From NCBI GenBank assembly GCA_018666295.1, contig JABIZW010000282.1:1-15012 (forward strand): a stretch of 15,012 nt of DNA, in the 5' to 3' direction. A program made the translations under genes and the position numbers. This document shows, piece by piece, positions 1 through 7,349 of this stretch (positions are counted from its first letter, which is position 1; every line of letters starts with the position of its first letter). This DNA is from Halieaceae bacterium (GTDB taxonomy: Bacteria; Pseudomonadota; Gammaproteobacteria; Pseudomonadales; Halieaceae). The notes below the pieces were generated by a model. That model had not been told where the DNA came from. It worked only from the letters and a program-made list of their open reading frames with translations, and ran no database searches.

Positions 1-2
1 CA

Positions 3-95
3 CGTTCTGCGCTGGGCGCGAACGGTTTAGCGCTGGGCGCTCGTTTAGAGCTAGAGTGTATTGCAGCGTACCCAGAGAGCGAAGCAGGAGACTGA
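3..95 (+). CDS. C-terminal end of an unrecognised protein (partial at left edge)
   Basis: The frame beginning at base 3 is open from the window edge to a TGA at 93-95. It encodes about 30 residues, including ALGANGLALGA, and ends in PESEAGD. The stop lies one base before the ATG of the next gene (TGACATG), and the AGGAG of that gene lies inside this tail, as expected for an operon. I do not recognise the family. The LGAN-type stretch is reminiscent of YbjQ-like heavy-metal-binding-domain proteins, which often occur in tandem, but that is a guess. The rest of the gene lies outside the window. The open frame is short, so it could be chance; the tight spacing is the main support. Confidence 0.5.
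   Translation, partial: RSALGANGLALGARLELECIAAYPESEAGD
9..40. repeat. Two-copy 11-bp direct repeat, 21-bp period
   Basis: GCGCTGGGCGC occurs at 9-19 and again at 30-40. The flanks are also similar: CGGTTTAG follows the first copy and CGTTTAG the second. In the open frame through this region the copies encode the duplicated peptide ALGA, so it may be an internal duplication in the upstream protein rather than a regulatory site. Confidence 0.5.
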
Positions 96-96
96 C

Positions 97-435
97 ATGG
101 AGCGAGATCCATCTGACATTGATTTACTGAGCATAGAGGCTGTACCTGAGGGCATGAAGGCGCTCGGTTTGGTGCGCGGCAGTACAGCGCGTTCCCGAAA
201 CATTGGTCGTGACATTACCGCTGCCTTGAAAAACCTGGTGGGGGGCGAAGTGACCTCTTACACCAAACTGATGGCCGACGCGCGTGAGGAAGCGATTTAT
301 CGCATGCAAACCGATGCCCTAGGCCTCGGCGGCACAATGGTGGTCGGTGTTCGTTTTGCATCGTCACAAATTAGTCAAGGCGTGTCGGAGATGGTTGCCT
401 GGGGCACGGCTGTCGCTCCGAGTGAGGAGAGTTAG
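97..435 (+). CDS. YbjQ/UPF0145-family protein
   Basis: The product is 112 residues with the pattern of the YbjQ (UPF0145, PF01906) family. It has an early LGLVRGSTARSRNIGRD segment, then a central helix with AREEAIYRM. Next comes the alternating small/hydrophobic run LGLGGTMVVGVRF, and it ends in the typical WGTAVAP close to the C-terminus. Members are about 105-110 residues and form pentamers; the name 'heavy-metal-binding domain' is historical and no reaction is established. The ATG at 97 is preferred over an in-frame TTG at 61 because AGGAG at 86-90 lies six bases upstream. The gene follows a probable upstream gene after one base and overlaps a small downstream ORF, so it is probably part of an operon. 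Confidence 0.85.
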   Translation: MERDPSDIDLLSIEAVPEGMKALGLVRGSTARSRNIGRDITAALKNLVGGEVTSYTKLMADAREEAIYRMQTDALGLGGTMVVGVRFASSQISQGVSEMVAWGTAVAPSEES

Positions 436-538
436 ATCGGTGTGGTTACTTCTTATTGTCGTTCTTTTGTGTATCCCTGTGGCTTACAAACGAATTGGAG
501 AGAAGCGCACTGAACGTTTCGAGGATCGTGACAACTAG
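422..538 (+). CDS. Small single-helix membrane peptide (putative)
   Basis: This ORF of 38 codons starts at GTG 422, or 32 codons from the in-frame GTG at 440. It overlaps the end of the YbjQ-family gene by 14 bases if the first start is used. The product has one hydrophobic segment (VWLLLIVVLLCIPVAY), a basic N-terminal side and a strongly charged C-terminus (KRIGEKRTERFEDRDN). That layout fits a small inner-membrane protein with a cytoplasmic tail. AGGAG at 425-429 lies ten bases upstream of GTG 440, which makes 440 the better-supported start. I recognise no family. Coupling to the preceding gene and the clean membrane-segment pattern are the evidence; there is no homology evidence. Confidence 0.45.
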   Translation: MRRVRSVWLLLIVVLLCIPVAYKRIGEKRTERFEDRDN

Positions 539-561
539 TTAAGCCGCGCATAAGGCATCCG

Positions 562-589
562 CTATAGCGACACAGCCATGGTGCTATAG
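562..589. repeat. Inverted repeat in the gap before gmhA
   Basis: CTATAGC at 562-568 is mirrored by GCTATAG at 583-589, with a 14-base loop. There is no T-tract, so it is not a standard intrinsic terminator. The core CTATAG is itself palindromic, so the match may be partly chance. Otherwise the gap 539-724 shows no recognisable gene. Confidence 0.3.
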
Positions 590-724
590 GTTGGCGTTTA
601 ATGACGGGGTCTGGTGGCCTCAGCGACACACAGTTTCTGTCGTTTCGTCGCATGTTAAACTTTGCTCATATTGTGAGCAGCCATTGCCTCGGCGTGCTCA
701 GCACAGGAAGCGTTAAGGGATCAA

Positions 725-1300
725 ATGCAGGAACTGGTAAGAAAGACACTCGATGAACACCAGCAGGTTGTGACTGCAATGACAGCCCTCGAGGACACGA
801 TTGTCCGTGCGGGGCAACTCTGCGCTACTGCGCTGGAGGGCGGAAATCGGATTTATCTCTGCGGTAATGGTGGTTCAGCAGCCGACGCGCAGCACATTGC
901 GGCAGAGTTGATCGGACGATTTGTCGCAGATCGGAGGTCGCTCCCGGCGATTGCATTAACGACCGATACGTCGGCGCTGACGGCCATTGGTAATGACTAC
1001 GGCTATGACCAAGTATTTAGTCGTCAGGTTGAGGGCTTATGTCGCGAGGGCGATGTACTCATTGCTATTTCGACATCTGGAAATTCGACGAATATTTTGA
1101 ACGCGGTCGACACGGCCCAAGCGCTAAAAACCAAAGTTATTGGATTCACAGGCAAGACAGGCGGGCGGTTGCACGGCGCGTGTGATCTTTCCCTCGTGGT
1201 GCCCTCTGACGTCACAGCACGTATTCAGGAAATGCACATAGTAATGGGGCACTTGCTCTGTGCACTGATCGAAGAACAGCTAGGATTGGACGCAGCGTAG
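725..1300 (+). CDS. gmhA: D-sedoheptulose-7-phosphate isomerase GmhA
   Basis: This is a SIS-domain isomerase that converts sedoheptulose 7-phosphate to D-glycero-D-manno-heptose 7-phosphate. It is the first cytoplasmic step toward ADP-heptose for the LPS inner core. The 191-residue length matches the family. Visible motifs are the phosphate-binding CGNGGSAADAQH (46-57), HIAAELIGRF (57-66) and ISTSGNS (115-121). The C-terminal RIQEMHIVMGH (166-176) completes the active site. Residues H57, E61, Q168 and H176 line up, with a constant offset of four, with the zinc/catalytic set H61, E65, Q172 and H180 of E. coli GmhA. AAGGGA at 715-720 precedes ATG 725. The TAG stop abuts the GTG start of gmhB with no gap, indicating coupled translation. 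Confidence 0.95.
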   Translation: MQELVRKTLDEHQQVVTAMTALEDTIVRAGQLCATALEGGNRIYLCGNGGSAADAQHIAAELIGRFVADRRSLPAIALTTDTSALTAIGNDYGYDQVFSRQVEGLCREGDVLIAISTSGNSTNILNAVDTAQALKTKVIGFTGKTGGRLHGACDLSLVVPSDVTARIQEMHIVMGHLLCALIEEQLGLDAA

Positions 1301-1852
1301 GTGTCGAGTCAAGCCGCCGTTTTTCTAGACCGTGATGGGGTCATCAACAGTGATACGGGGTACGTCAGTCAATGGTCAGAGTTCGTATTTTTACCCGGGG
1401 CTATCGAGGCTATGCAGCGACTGTCGCGTGCAGGTTACGCATTGATTGTTGTGACAAATCAGTCAGGGATTGCGCGAGGCTACTATTCAGAGCACGATTT
1501 CGCGACGCTTACTCAGCACATGCGCCATGAGCTGAGTCGCAAGGGTGTTTCAATAGCGGGTGTCTATTATTGCCCTCATCATATCGACGGCGTATCTGCT
1601 GAGTATCGAAAAGCCTGTTCCTGCCGAAAGCCCGCGCCAGGTTTGTTACTGCGTGCAATAGATGATCACAATATTGATCCTGACCGCTCCGCCCTCGTCG
1701 GGGATAAAGCCTCTGACATGAAGGCGGGGGCTAGCGCCGGTATTGCGCGACGATTTCACGTGACCGCGGGGTCTGTAGAATCCGGGGCTGTTGGCGTGAG
1801 CAGTCTGCTTCAAGCTGCGAATCTGTTACTGGGTGTCGATCAGAACTTGTAG
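1301..1852 (+). CDS. gmhB: D-glycero-beta-D-manno-heptose-1,7-bisphosphate 7-phosphatase GmhB
   Basis: This HAD-family phosphatase removes the 7-phosphate from heptose 1,7-bisphosphate, the third step of the ADP-heptose pathway. Motif I is FLDRDGVIN, with nucleophile D10 and acid/base D12. Motif II is VVTNQSGIARG (50-60). The structural-zinc cluster typical of GmhB uses C91, H93, C106 and C108 (CPHH...CSC). K110 and VGDKASDM (133-140) supply motifs III and IV. The length of 183 residues is normal. The start is GTG at 1301, immediately after the gmhA stop; no alternative nearby start keeps the N-terminal strand. Its last 13 bases overlap the convergent sulfotransferase gene. Whether it prefers the alpha or beta anomer cannot be read from sequence alone, but context points to LPS heptose. 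Confidence 0.93.
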   Translation: MSSQAAVFLDRDGVINSDTGYVSQWSEFVFLPGAIEAMQRLSRAGYALIVVTNQSGIARGYYSEHDFATLTQHMRHELSRKGVSIAGVYYCPHHIDGVSAEYRKACSCRKPAPGLLLRAIDDHNIDPDRSALVGDKASDMKAGASAGIARRFHVTAGSVESGAVGVSSLLQAANLLLGVDQNL

Positions 1853-2490
1853 CCCAGCATCTCGATGTCGCGTGCAAAGGCGCGGCTGACTAACGCTTGC
1901 GTGTCAGGCGTGTAGTACTCGCGATAAACGAGTCGGTCCTCCGCTTTACGGCGGTGCGGAAGTTCAATCCCAGGAACGCCGATACGTTTGCAACAGTTGT
2001 CAAAGTCCTGTTGCAGTGTCTCGTAATGCCCAATGAAATCAACAATCAGATCGCCGTTGAGATCAACAAGGTAGTCGGTCTGAGGAGTGATTGACGTATC
2101 GATGTGGTATTGCCATTCGCGGTTTGGGTCCAGTTTACGGCGAAGGAATGCCTCAAAACTTTCGTCATCTTCTAGCAAATGTGGACGTTCCCGACGAATG
2201 TGGTGGTAGGAGCTGACCTGTAAATCCCAAGGATTCCGAACAAACGCGAACTTAAAGAGCGTTTGATAAAACGCGTGTGGGAGCATCTCCTTTGCCGCGA
2301 TTGCTTTTGCATGTCGTGGGAGTTTTATACCGACCTCGTGATTCACAAAACCACTGAGTTTGCTTGCGAGCCAGATAGGTGCGTAATACGGGTCGCGCCA
2401 TCGGTGATTTTGAAGGGCCGCGCGCACGCTGGTCCCACCCGTTTTCGCTATGTGAACAAAAAGAAACTTTTTCTGGTGAGACAACAGCAT
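1840..2490 (-). CDS. Sulfotransferase family protein (PAPS-dependent)
   Basis: The product (216 residues from ATG 2490) is a carbohydrate-type sulfotransferase that would transfer sulfate from PAPS to an acceptor. The 5'-phosphosulfate-binding loop is HIAKTGGTS (13-21). The 3'-phosphate-binding segment is FVRNPWDLQVSSY (83-95), with R85 and S93. FIGHYETLQ and the terminal DIEMLGYKF are characteristic of the Sulfotransfer_2-like families. An in-frame TTG at 2526 would add 12 residues, but homologues normally begin just before the first strand, so ATG 2490 is preferred; neither start has a convincing Shine-Dalgarno. The gene is antisense within an LPS core locus, so a surface glycan is a plausible acceptor, although this is inference. 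No sulfate-activation genes lie in the window. Confidence 0.85.
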   Translation of the reverse strand: MLLSHQKKFLFVHIAKTGGTSVRAALQNHRWRDPYYAPIWLASKLSGFVNHEVGIKLPRHAKAIAAKEMLPHAFYQTLFKFAFVRNPWDLQVSSYHHIRRERPHLLEDDESFEAFLRRKLDPNREWQYHIDTSITPQTDYLVDLNGDLIVDFIGHYETLQQDFDNCCKRIGVPGIELPHRRKAEDRLVYREYYTPDTQALVSRAFARDIEMLGYKF

Positions 2491-2630
2491 GAAGGCGATG
2501 AAACACGCTCCAAAGGCCGTGCGCAAGTTAAATTGTTGATTGTTGGCTTATTAATTTACTCAGCTGGAGTTCACCGAGCGATTTCGTTAATCTCAAACCA
2601 CTTCGGTGACGCCGAGGGTCGCGTTAAGAC

Positions 2631-2639
2631 TGCTATAAG
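2631..2639 (+). promoter_or_regulatory. Candidate extended -10 promoter for the ligase gene
   Basis: TGCTATAAG fits an extended -10 element (TGn plus TATAAG at 2634-2639), with no good -35 at normal spacing. Transcription would begin near 2646, only about three bases before the ATG at 2649, which would make the mRNA nearly leaderless. This is consistent with the absence of a Shine-Dalgarno there. The signal is weak on its own. Confidence 0.33.
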
Positions 2640-2648
2640 AGTCATAAA

Positions 2649-3857
2649 ATGTCACAGCAAAATGTTGTTTCGGCACCTCTGATGTGGGTGTTCTTATTTT
2701 TTTCGCTTGCAGTAAGCGTCGCCACACGGCAGCTCATTTGGTTAATGGTCGTTGTGGGCTTGTGGACGCTCGTAACCAATCGCGAGGCGATGAAAGCGCT
2801 ACCAGGCATGAAGCAAGCCGGCGCTCTGTTCGCCTGCATTGCGCTCCCAGGTCTCATTAGTCTGATCTTTTCGTTCAATTTGGACCGCGGTGTGTCTGCG
2901 GTGTTTCGTTTTACTGCTTATGGGCTCGCGGCCTGGGTGGTATTGAGTCCCAAGATTGAGGACAACGACGCCAAGCGCATCATGTCGTGGCTCGGAATGT
3001 TACTTGTGGCCTGGGCTGTGGATGGCTTCGTACAGTTGCTGACCGGTGTGAGTCTGTTGGGTGACCCACTCGTTGAGTTGGGGGAAGAGGGCGCAATTGT
3101 GACCGGATCGTTCCAACTCGGCTATGGCACGACACTGGCGATTTTATCCCCATTTTTTTTGGAGGCGCTGCGTCGTGCGGGGGGCATGGGTATCGGTATT
3201 CTTTCACTTCCGGTGTATGCGGCGGTCGTGATGAGTGGACATCAGTCCTCGGCAATATTGGCGCTTGTAGGGCTTGCTGGCTGGGCGATGCTGGCTTTGC
3301 GCAGTCAAGCTGTCGGCGCGAAGCGGCAGGTAACGGGTTTCGTTTTATCCGCCATTATCGGTTTGTTACTGGGTTCTTATTTGTCAGTCGTCACGGGGCA
3401 AGTGGGCACCATGGCAGAGGCGCCTGCGCGTTATCAGTCGTTCTTGTTCCAGTCGCAACTGTGGTCCGTTGCCTGGGACGCTTTCAAAGACCAGTGGTTT
3501 ACTGGTGTCGGTGTGCGTGGGTTTGGGACTTACGCCTTGCAGCAAGAGGCGATTACGATTTCGGGTCTTGCCGAGACGTGGCATCCGCATCTCACGATTC
3601 TCGAAGTACTTTCAGAAACTGGGCTGGTGGGACTGGCGGGCTATCTGTTACTACTGCGTTGGCTCTGGGGGTATGTGCAGGATGATCGCATGCCGGTTGC
3701 GGTGGCTGGCTTAGTGGCGCTCTTAGCCGTATTCCCAGTGGGTACAGCGGTCGGCTTCTATTCCTACATTGGTGGCAACCTTATTTTTCTAACGTTTACA
3801 TTGTTGATTGCGTTCGACAGAGATTGCCCTAAGCCCATTGATATCCCGTCCACGTAA
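2649..3857 (+). CDS. O-antigen ligase / polymerase family membrane protein (WaaL/Wzy type)
   Basis: The product is 402 residues and almost wholly hydrophobic, with roughly ten to twelve membrane segments. It has one larger periplasmic-type loop near residues 275-320. That loop holds GVGVRGFGTYAL followed by WHPHLTILEVLSETGLVGL, the Wzy_C/O-antigen-ligase signature (H...E.G..G). Such proteins join undecaprenyl-linked glycan to lipid A-core or polymerise O-units at the periplasmic face. Ligase and polymerase cannot be separated by sequence alone; proximity to core heptose genes favours ligase. ATG 2649 lacks a clear ribosome site, and an in-frame ATG at 2682 is the alternative. It is divergent from the sulfotransferase gene and followed after 15 bases by the heptosyltransferase. 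Confidence 0.85.
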   Translation: MSQQNVVSAPLMWVFLFFSLAVSVATRQLIWLMVVVGLWTLVTNREAMKALPGMKQAGALFACIALPGLISLIFSFNLDRGVSAVFRFTAYGLAAWVVLSPKIEDNDAKRIMSWLGMLLVAWAVDGFVQLLTGVSLLGDPLVELGEEGAIVTGSFQLGYGTTLAILSPFFLEALRRAGGMGIGILSLPVYAAVVMSGHQSSAILALVGLAGWAMLALRSQAVGAKRQVTGFVLSAIIGLLLGSYLSVVTGQVGTMAEAPARYQSFLFQSQLWSVAWDAFKDQWFTGVGVRGFGTYALQQEAITISGLAETWHPHLTILEVLSETGLVGLAGYLLLLRWLWGYVQDDRMPVAVAGLVALLAVFPVGTAVGFYSYIGGNLIFLTFTLLIAFDRDCPKPIDIPST

Positions 3858-3872
3858 GTCGCCCATAGATTA

Positions 3873-4949
3873 ATGAACGTTAAATCCCCACGACGAGTAT
3901 TGATCATCCGCTTAAGTGCGATTGGCGATGTTGTCTTTGCATCGCCGTTGGTGGCTGCCTGTAAGCGAACACACCCGGATGCTGAGATCGATTGGTTGGC
4001 CGAAGGTGTGACGCGTCCGCTCTTAGCGGGTATGCCTGATATCAATACTGTTATTTTGTGGCCACGCCAAGAATGGGGTGACCTGTGGCGAGATAAGCGT
4101 CTCATTGCTCTGGTAAAAGCCGTGCTCTTATTTAGAGGGCAACTCAGAGCGAAAAAATACGATTTGGTGATCGATGCTCAGGGACTGCTTAAAAGTGCGT
4201 TTTTGGCTTGGCTATCCGGTGGCGACGAGCGTGTCGGTTTCAAGTCAAAAGAACCCAATCGACTGTTTCTAACGCGGCGGCTGCAAAAGAGCATTACTAA
4301 CCGAATTAGCTCGGAGTATCTTGGATTGGCCGAAGATCTCGCATGGGACACTCGCGACTTTGATCTTTCCCTGTGCCTGCTCTCCTCGGATGTTGAGCGA
4401 GCGAGCCTAATAATGGGCACTGAGAACTACCTTGTTGTGGCTCCATTTACCACAAGGCCACAGAAGCACTGGACACACGAGCACTGGCAGGAACTGATTG
4501 CAGCGCTAGTGGCCCAAGGGCAGAAAGTAGCCTGCCTTGGGGGGCCTGCGGACCGAGAGGAAGCACGAGCGATGCTGGGTGATTTAAGGGTTGAAAACTG
4601 GGTGGGCGTTCACCCACTTGGCGTTAGTGCAGCATTAATTCAGGGGGCTGATGCGGTGATTGGAGTCGATACGGGCCTGACACATATGGGCATAGCCGCT
4701 GACGTACCGACGGTTGCCTTGTTTGGTTCAACCTGCCCCTACACTCAGACAGGCCGCGATAACGTGCGCGTGATTTATCATGCGCTGCCCTGTTCGCCTT
4801 GTAAGCGGCGTCCCACCTGTGGCGGACATTTCGACTGCATGGTGGGAATTCGTCCCGTAGAGGTCTTAGACGCGCTGCGTGAGGTTATGCCATCGCAATC
4901 CAGTCGCATGGATTCGGCAGCTAACAGTGAGGAAGCCCTTGATGACTAA
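3873..4949 (+). CDS. Glycosyltransferase family 9 (LPS heptosyltransferase-like)
   Basis: This 358-residue GT-B enzyme of family GT9 transfers heptose from ADP-heptose to the growing LPS inner core at the cytoplasmic face. N-terminal motifs are RVLIIRLSAIGDVVFASPL (8-26, with the conserved D19) and YDLVIDAQGLLKSA (96-109). The donor-binding C-terminal half holds ADAVIGVDTGLTHMGIAADVPTVALFG (within 259-285, with D266, T267 and H271). A Cys-rich tail (CSPCKRRPTC, then FDCM) is typical of many marine GT9 proteins. WaaC, WaaF and WaaQ types cannot be assigned securely. Its last eight bases overlap the hldE start, so donor synthesis and transfer are probably co-translated. The C-terminal 20 residues are low-complexity and acidic. 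Confidence 0.9.
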   Translation: MNVKSPRRVLIIRLSAIGDVVFASPLVAACKRTHPDAEIDWLAEGVTRPLLAGMPDINTVILWPRQEWGDLWRDKRLIALVKAVLLFRGQLRAKKYDLVIDAQGLLKSAFLAWLSGGDERVGFKSKEPNRLFLTRRLQKSITNRISSEYLGLAEDLAWDTRDFDLSLCLLSSDVERASLIMGTENYLVVAPFTTRPQKHWTHEHWQELIAALVAQGQKVACLGGPADREEARAMLGDLRVENWVGVHPLGVSAALIQGADAVIGVDTGLTHMGIAADVPTVALFGSTCPYTQTGRDNVRVIYHALPCSPCKRRPTCGGHFDCMVGIRPVEVLDALREVMPSQSSRMDSAANSEEALDD

Positions 4950-6387
4950 CGTTCCGAGTTTTAGCGATGCCAAGGTGTTGGTCATCGGCGATGTCATGCT
5001 CGACCGGTTTTGGCACGGTAAAGCGACGCGTATCAGCCCCGAAGCCCCCGTGCCGGTCGTTAAGGTCTCTGACGTTGACGATAGACCTGGAGGTGCAGGC
5101 AACGTTGCGGTCAACTTGGCCGCCCTTGGTGTTGCAACGACTTTGTCAGGTCTGGTGGGGGACGACGCGCATGCTGTTCTGTTAAGAGCGGCTGTGGAAG
5201 CCAAAGGTGTCCGTTGGTCAGTCATGCCCTGCGCGGCAGAGACCATCGTCAAACTGCGTGTGATGAGTCGCAGCCAGCAGTTGATCCGAATGGATTTTGA
5301 GGGGTCATTTTCGGACTACGTGGACAGCTCCTTTCTTCAGTACTCGACGAATCTTATTGCCGAGCACGACGTGGTACTGCTGAGCGACTATGCCAAAGGA
5401 ACATTGAGTCAAGTGGGTTCGCTCATCGACGCGTGCAGGAGTCACGGCGTTCCGGTGCTGGTCGATCCCAAGGGCGCTGACTTTGAACGCTATCGTGGTG
5501 CAAGCATTATTACGCCTAACCTCTCTGAGTTTGAGGCCATTGTTGGTGCGTGTTTTCAGGACGACGATCTGATTAGCTCAAGAGCAAAAAGTTTGTGTGC
5601 AACACATGACTTCGACGCAGTCTTAGTGACTCGCAGCGAGCGAGGAATGACACTTCAACCCAAAGAGGGTGAACCCCTTCACTTACCTGCCTTGGCGCGA
5701 GAGGTGTTTGATGTGACGGGCGCTGGCGATACCGTAATTGCGGCGATCGCTGCGGGAATGGCCAGTCACGAGTCGCTTGAGAATGCGACACGTCTTGCCA
5801 ACGTTGCTGCGGGACTGGTGGTGGGGAAGGTGGGTACTGCCGCTGTGACGCGGTCTGAGCTTTCAGGCGCGCTTCAGGACGAGTCACTCTTTGATCGTTC
5901 AGTTTCCGCTGACGAGGGCGTGGTGACCGAAGTGGAGGTACTGGCCGTGGTTGCGCAGTTAAAGACCGCGGGTAAACGCATTGTGTTGACTAACGGTTGT
6001 TTTGACATTCTTCACCCGGGGCACGTGTCCTACCTTTCGGAGGCCGCAACGCTTGGTGATGTCCTCATTGTCGCGGTCAATAACGATGCATCAGTGTCTC
6101 GACTTAAGGGTGATGATCGCCCGGTGAACAACCTCGACGCGCGCATGTCAGTACTCGCTGGGTTGCGGTCGGTGAGCTACGTTGTACCGTTCTCAGAGGA
6201 CACGCCAGCCCGACTCATAGAGGCGGTCACCCCCGACGTTTTGGTCAAGGGGGGAGACTACGACGTGAGTCAAATTGCGGGTCACGAACACGTCATCGCC
6301 CAGGGTGGAAAGGTTGTCATTTTGGACTTTGTCGAAGGACATTCGACTACCGCAACGATTGCACGGATGAGCACCAACGACGAGTAA
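4942..6387 (+). CDS. hldE: Bifunctional heptose-7-phosphate kinase / heptose-1-phosphate adenylyltransferase HldE
   Basis: The product is 481 residues, close to the 477 of E. coli HldE. The N-terminal PfkB/ribokinase-type domain (about 1-315) phosphorylates C1 of heptose 7-phosphate. It shows VIGDVMLDRFW (14-24), RPGGAGNVAVNLA (48-60) and the anion-hole motif DVTGAGDT (257-264), with catalytic D263. The C-terminal nucleotidyltransferase domain (about 345-475) adds AMP. It shows LTNGCFDILHPGH (349-361, with the HxGH motif), SRLKGDDRPVN and LVKGGDY (434-440). ATG 4942 is chosen over an upstream in-frame start at 4879 because GAGGAA at 4929-4934 lies seven bases before it and homologues begin there. 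It overlaps the preceding gene by eight bases. The epimerase HldD, which completes the pathway, is not in this window. Confidence 0.96.
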   Translation: MTNVPSFSDAKVLVIGDVMLDRFWHGKATRISPEAPVPVVKVSDVDDRPGGAGNVAVNLAALGVATTLSGLVGDDAHAVLLRAAVEAKGVRWSVMPCAAETIVKLRVMSRSQQLIRMDFEGSFSDYVDSSFLQYSTNLIAEHDVVLLSDYAKGTLSQVGSLIDACRSHGVPVLVDPKGADFERYRGASIITPNLSEFEAIVGACFQDDDLISSRAKSLCATHDFDAVLVTRSERGMTLQPKEGEPLHLPALAREVFDVTGAGDTVIAAIAAGMASHESLENATRLANVAAGLVVGKVGTAAVTRSELSGALQDESLFDRSVSADEGVVTEVEVLAVVAQLKTAGKRIVLTNGCFDILHPGHVSYLSEAATLGDVLIVAVNNDASVSRLKGDDRPVNNLDARMSVLAGLRSVSYVVPFSEDTPARLIEAVTPDVLVKGGDYDVSQIAGHEHVIAQGGKVVILDFVEGHSTTATIARMSTNDE

Positions 6388-6560
6388 CGATGAGTCCGGA
6401 CAGTACCTATAGGGCCCTGGTCTGGCGAGTAAGATCTGGGTTAAGCGGTGCTGCTGGTTAACGGAGTGCCTGTGAGACTCAGTCTGTCGTGCTTTAGTGT
6501 TACGGGTTGCGGGAGCACAGGTGTTACAAGCGATACAAACAGATTAACGGGGTAGTAGCG

Positions 6561-7349
6561 ATGAGACGGTTTATTGATCTATCGATTTATTTGGAAAATG
6601 ACGTGGTCAGTGACCCACCGCCGATGCGTCCCAACATTGACTACATTCGCCATGACACGGGTGCAGAGCAAATGGCGGAATTTTTCCCTGGGCTCGATAA
6701 AAGCGAGTTGCCTGATGGCGAGGGATGGGCTGTGGAAATGGTCCAACTGTGCACGCACAACGGCACTCATTTAGACGCGCCTTATCACTATCACAGCACA
6801 ATGAATGACAAGCTCGGTGGCGCAGAACGTGCGATTACCATTGACGAAGTGCCTCTGGAATGGTGTTTTCAGCCCGGTGTAAAGCTTGATTTTAGGGACC
6901 GGCCGGATGGTTACGTCTTAACCGCAAACGACGTCGAAACAGAACTGACCCGCATTGGGGTTACGCTGGAACCACTCACTATCGTACTGGTCAATACGTC
7001 GGCAGGAAAACGCTACGGTAGCGAAGACTACGTCCAAGCCGGTGCAGGAATGGGTTACGAAGCCACCATGTATCTACTTGAGCGCGGTGTTCGCGTGACA
7101 GGAACAGATGCGTGGAGCTGGGATGCGCCTTTCTCCTACACCGCTGAACGTTATGCGGAAGACAACGACGCCAGCATCATCTGGGAAGGACACAAAGCGG
7201 GTCGCGATATCGGCTACTGTCACCTGGAAAAAATGCACAACCTAGAAGCACTTCCGGACGCGGGATTCACAGTCAGTTGCTTCCCACATAAAGTCCGTGG
7301 CGGTTCCGCGGGTTGGACGCGCGCCGTCGCCATCATAGACGACGATTAA
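6561..7349 (+). CDS. Cyclase-family metal-dependent hydrolase
   Basis: The product (262 residues) belongs to the Cyclase family (PF04199), whose members include kynurenine formamidase and isatin hydrolase. These metal-dependent enzymes hydrolyse amides or cyclic amides. The signature THNGTHLDAPYHY lies at 65-77, giving the metal/catalytic residues H66, H70, D72 and H76. At 262 residues it is longer than KynB (about 210) and nearer isatin-hydrolase-like members; the substrate is unknown. ATG 6561 is chosen because conserved sequence (RRFIDLSIYLEND) begins there; the upstream in-frame TTG 6507 adds an unconserved basic stretch. It is preceded by a 173-base gap and overlaps the convergent photolyase gene by four bases, so it appears to be a single-gene unit. 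No tryptophan-catabolism genes are nearby. Confidence 0.87.
   Translation: MRRFIDLSIYLENDVVSDPPPMRPNIDYIRHDTGAEQMAEFFPGLDKSELPDGEGWAVEMVQLCTHNGTHLDAPYHYHSTMNDKLGGAERAITIDEVPLEWCFQPGVKLDFRDRPDGYVLTANDVETELTRIGVTLEPLTIVLVNTSAGKRYGSEDYVQAGAGMGYEATMYLLERGVRVTGTDAWSWDAPFSYTAERYAEDNDASIIWEGHKAGRDIGYCHLEKMHNLEALPDAGFTVSCFPHKVRGGSAGWTRAVAIIDDD

Noticed and set aside
664..678. GCTCA...TGAGC inverted repeat upstream of gmhA.
   Set aside because: Five-base arms are expected by chance, and no promoter elements could be fitted around it.
2263..2682. A 139-codon plus-strand ORF across the sulfotransferase start and the intergenic gap.
   Set aside because: Most of it is antisense to the sulfotransferase, it has no recognisable domain, and it runs into the ligase gene in another frame.
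6410..6417. AGGGCCCT palindrome after hldE as a terminator or operator.
   Set aside because: Eight bases only, no loop and no T-tract; probably chance.
6390..6461. A 23-codon ATG ORF directly after hldE.
   Set aside because: No convincing ribosome site, no recognisable sequence pattern, and a length expected by chance.
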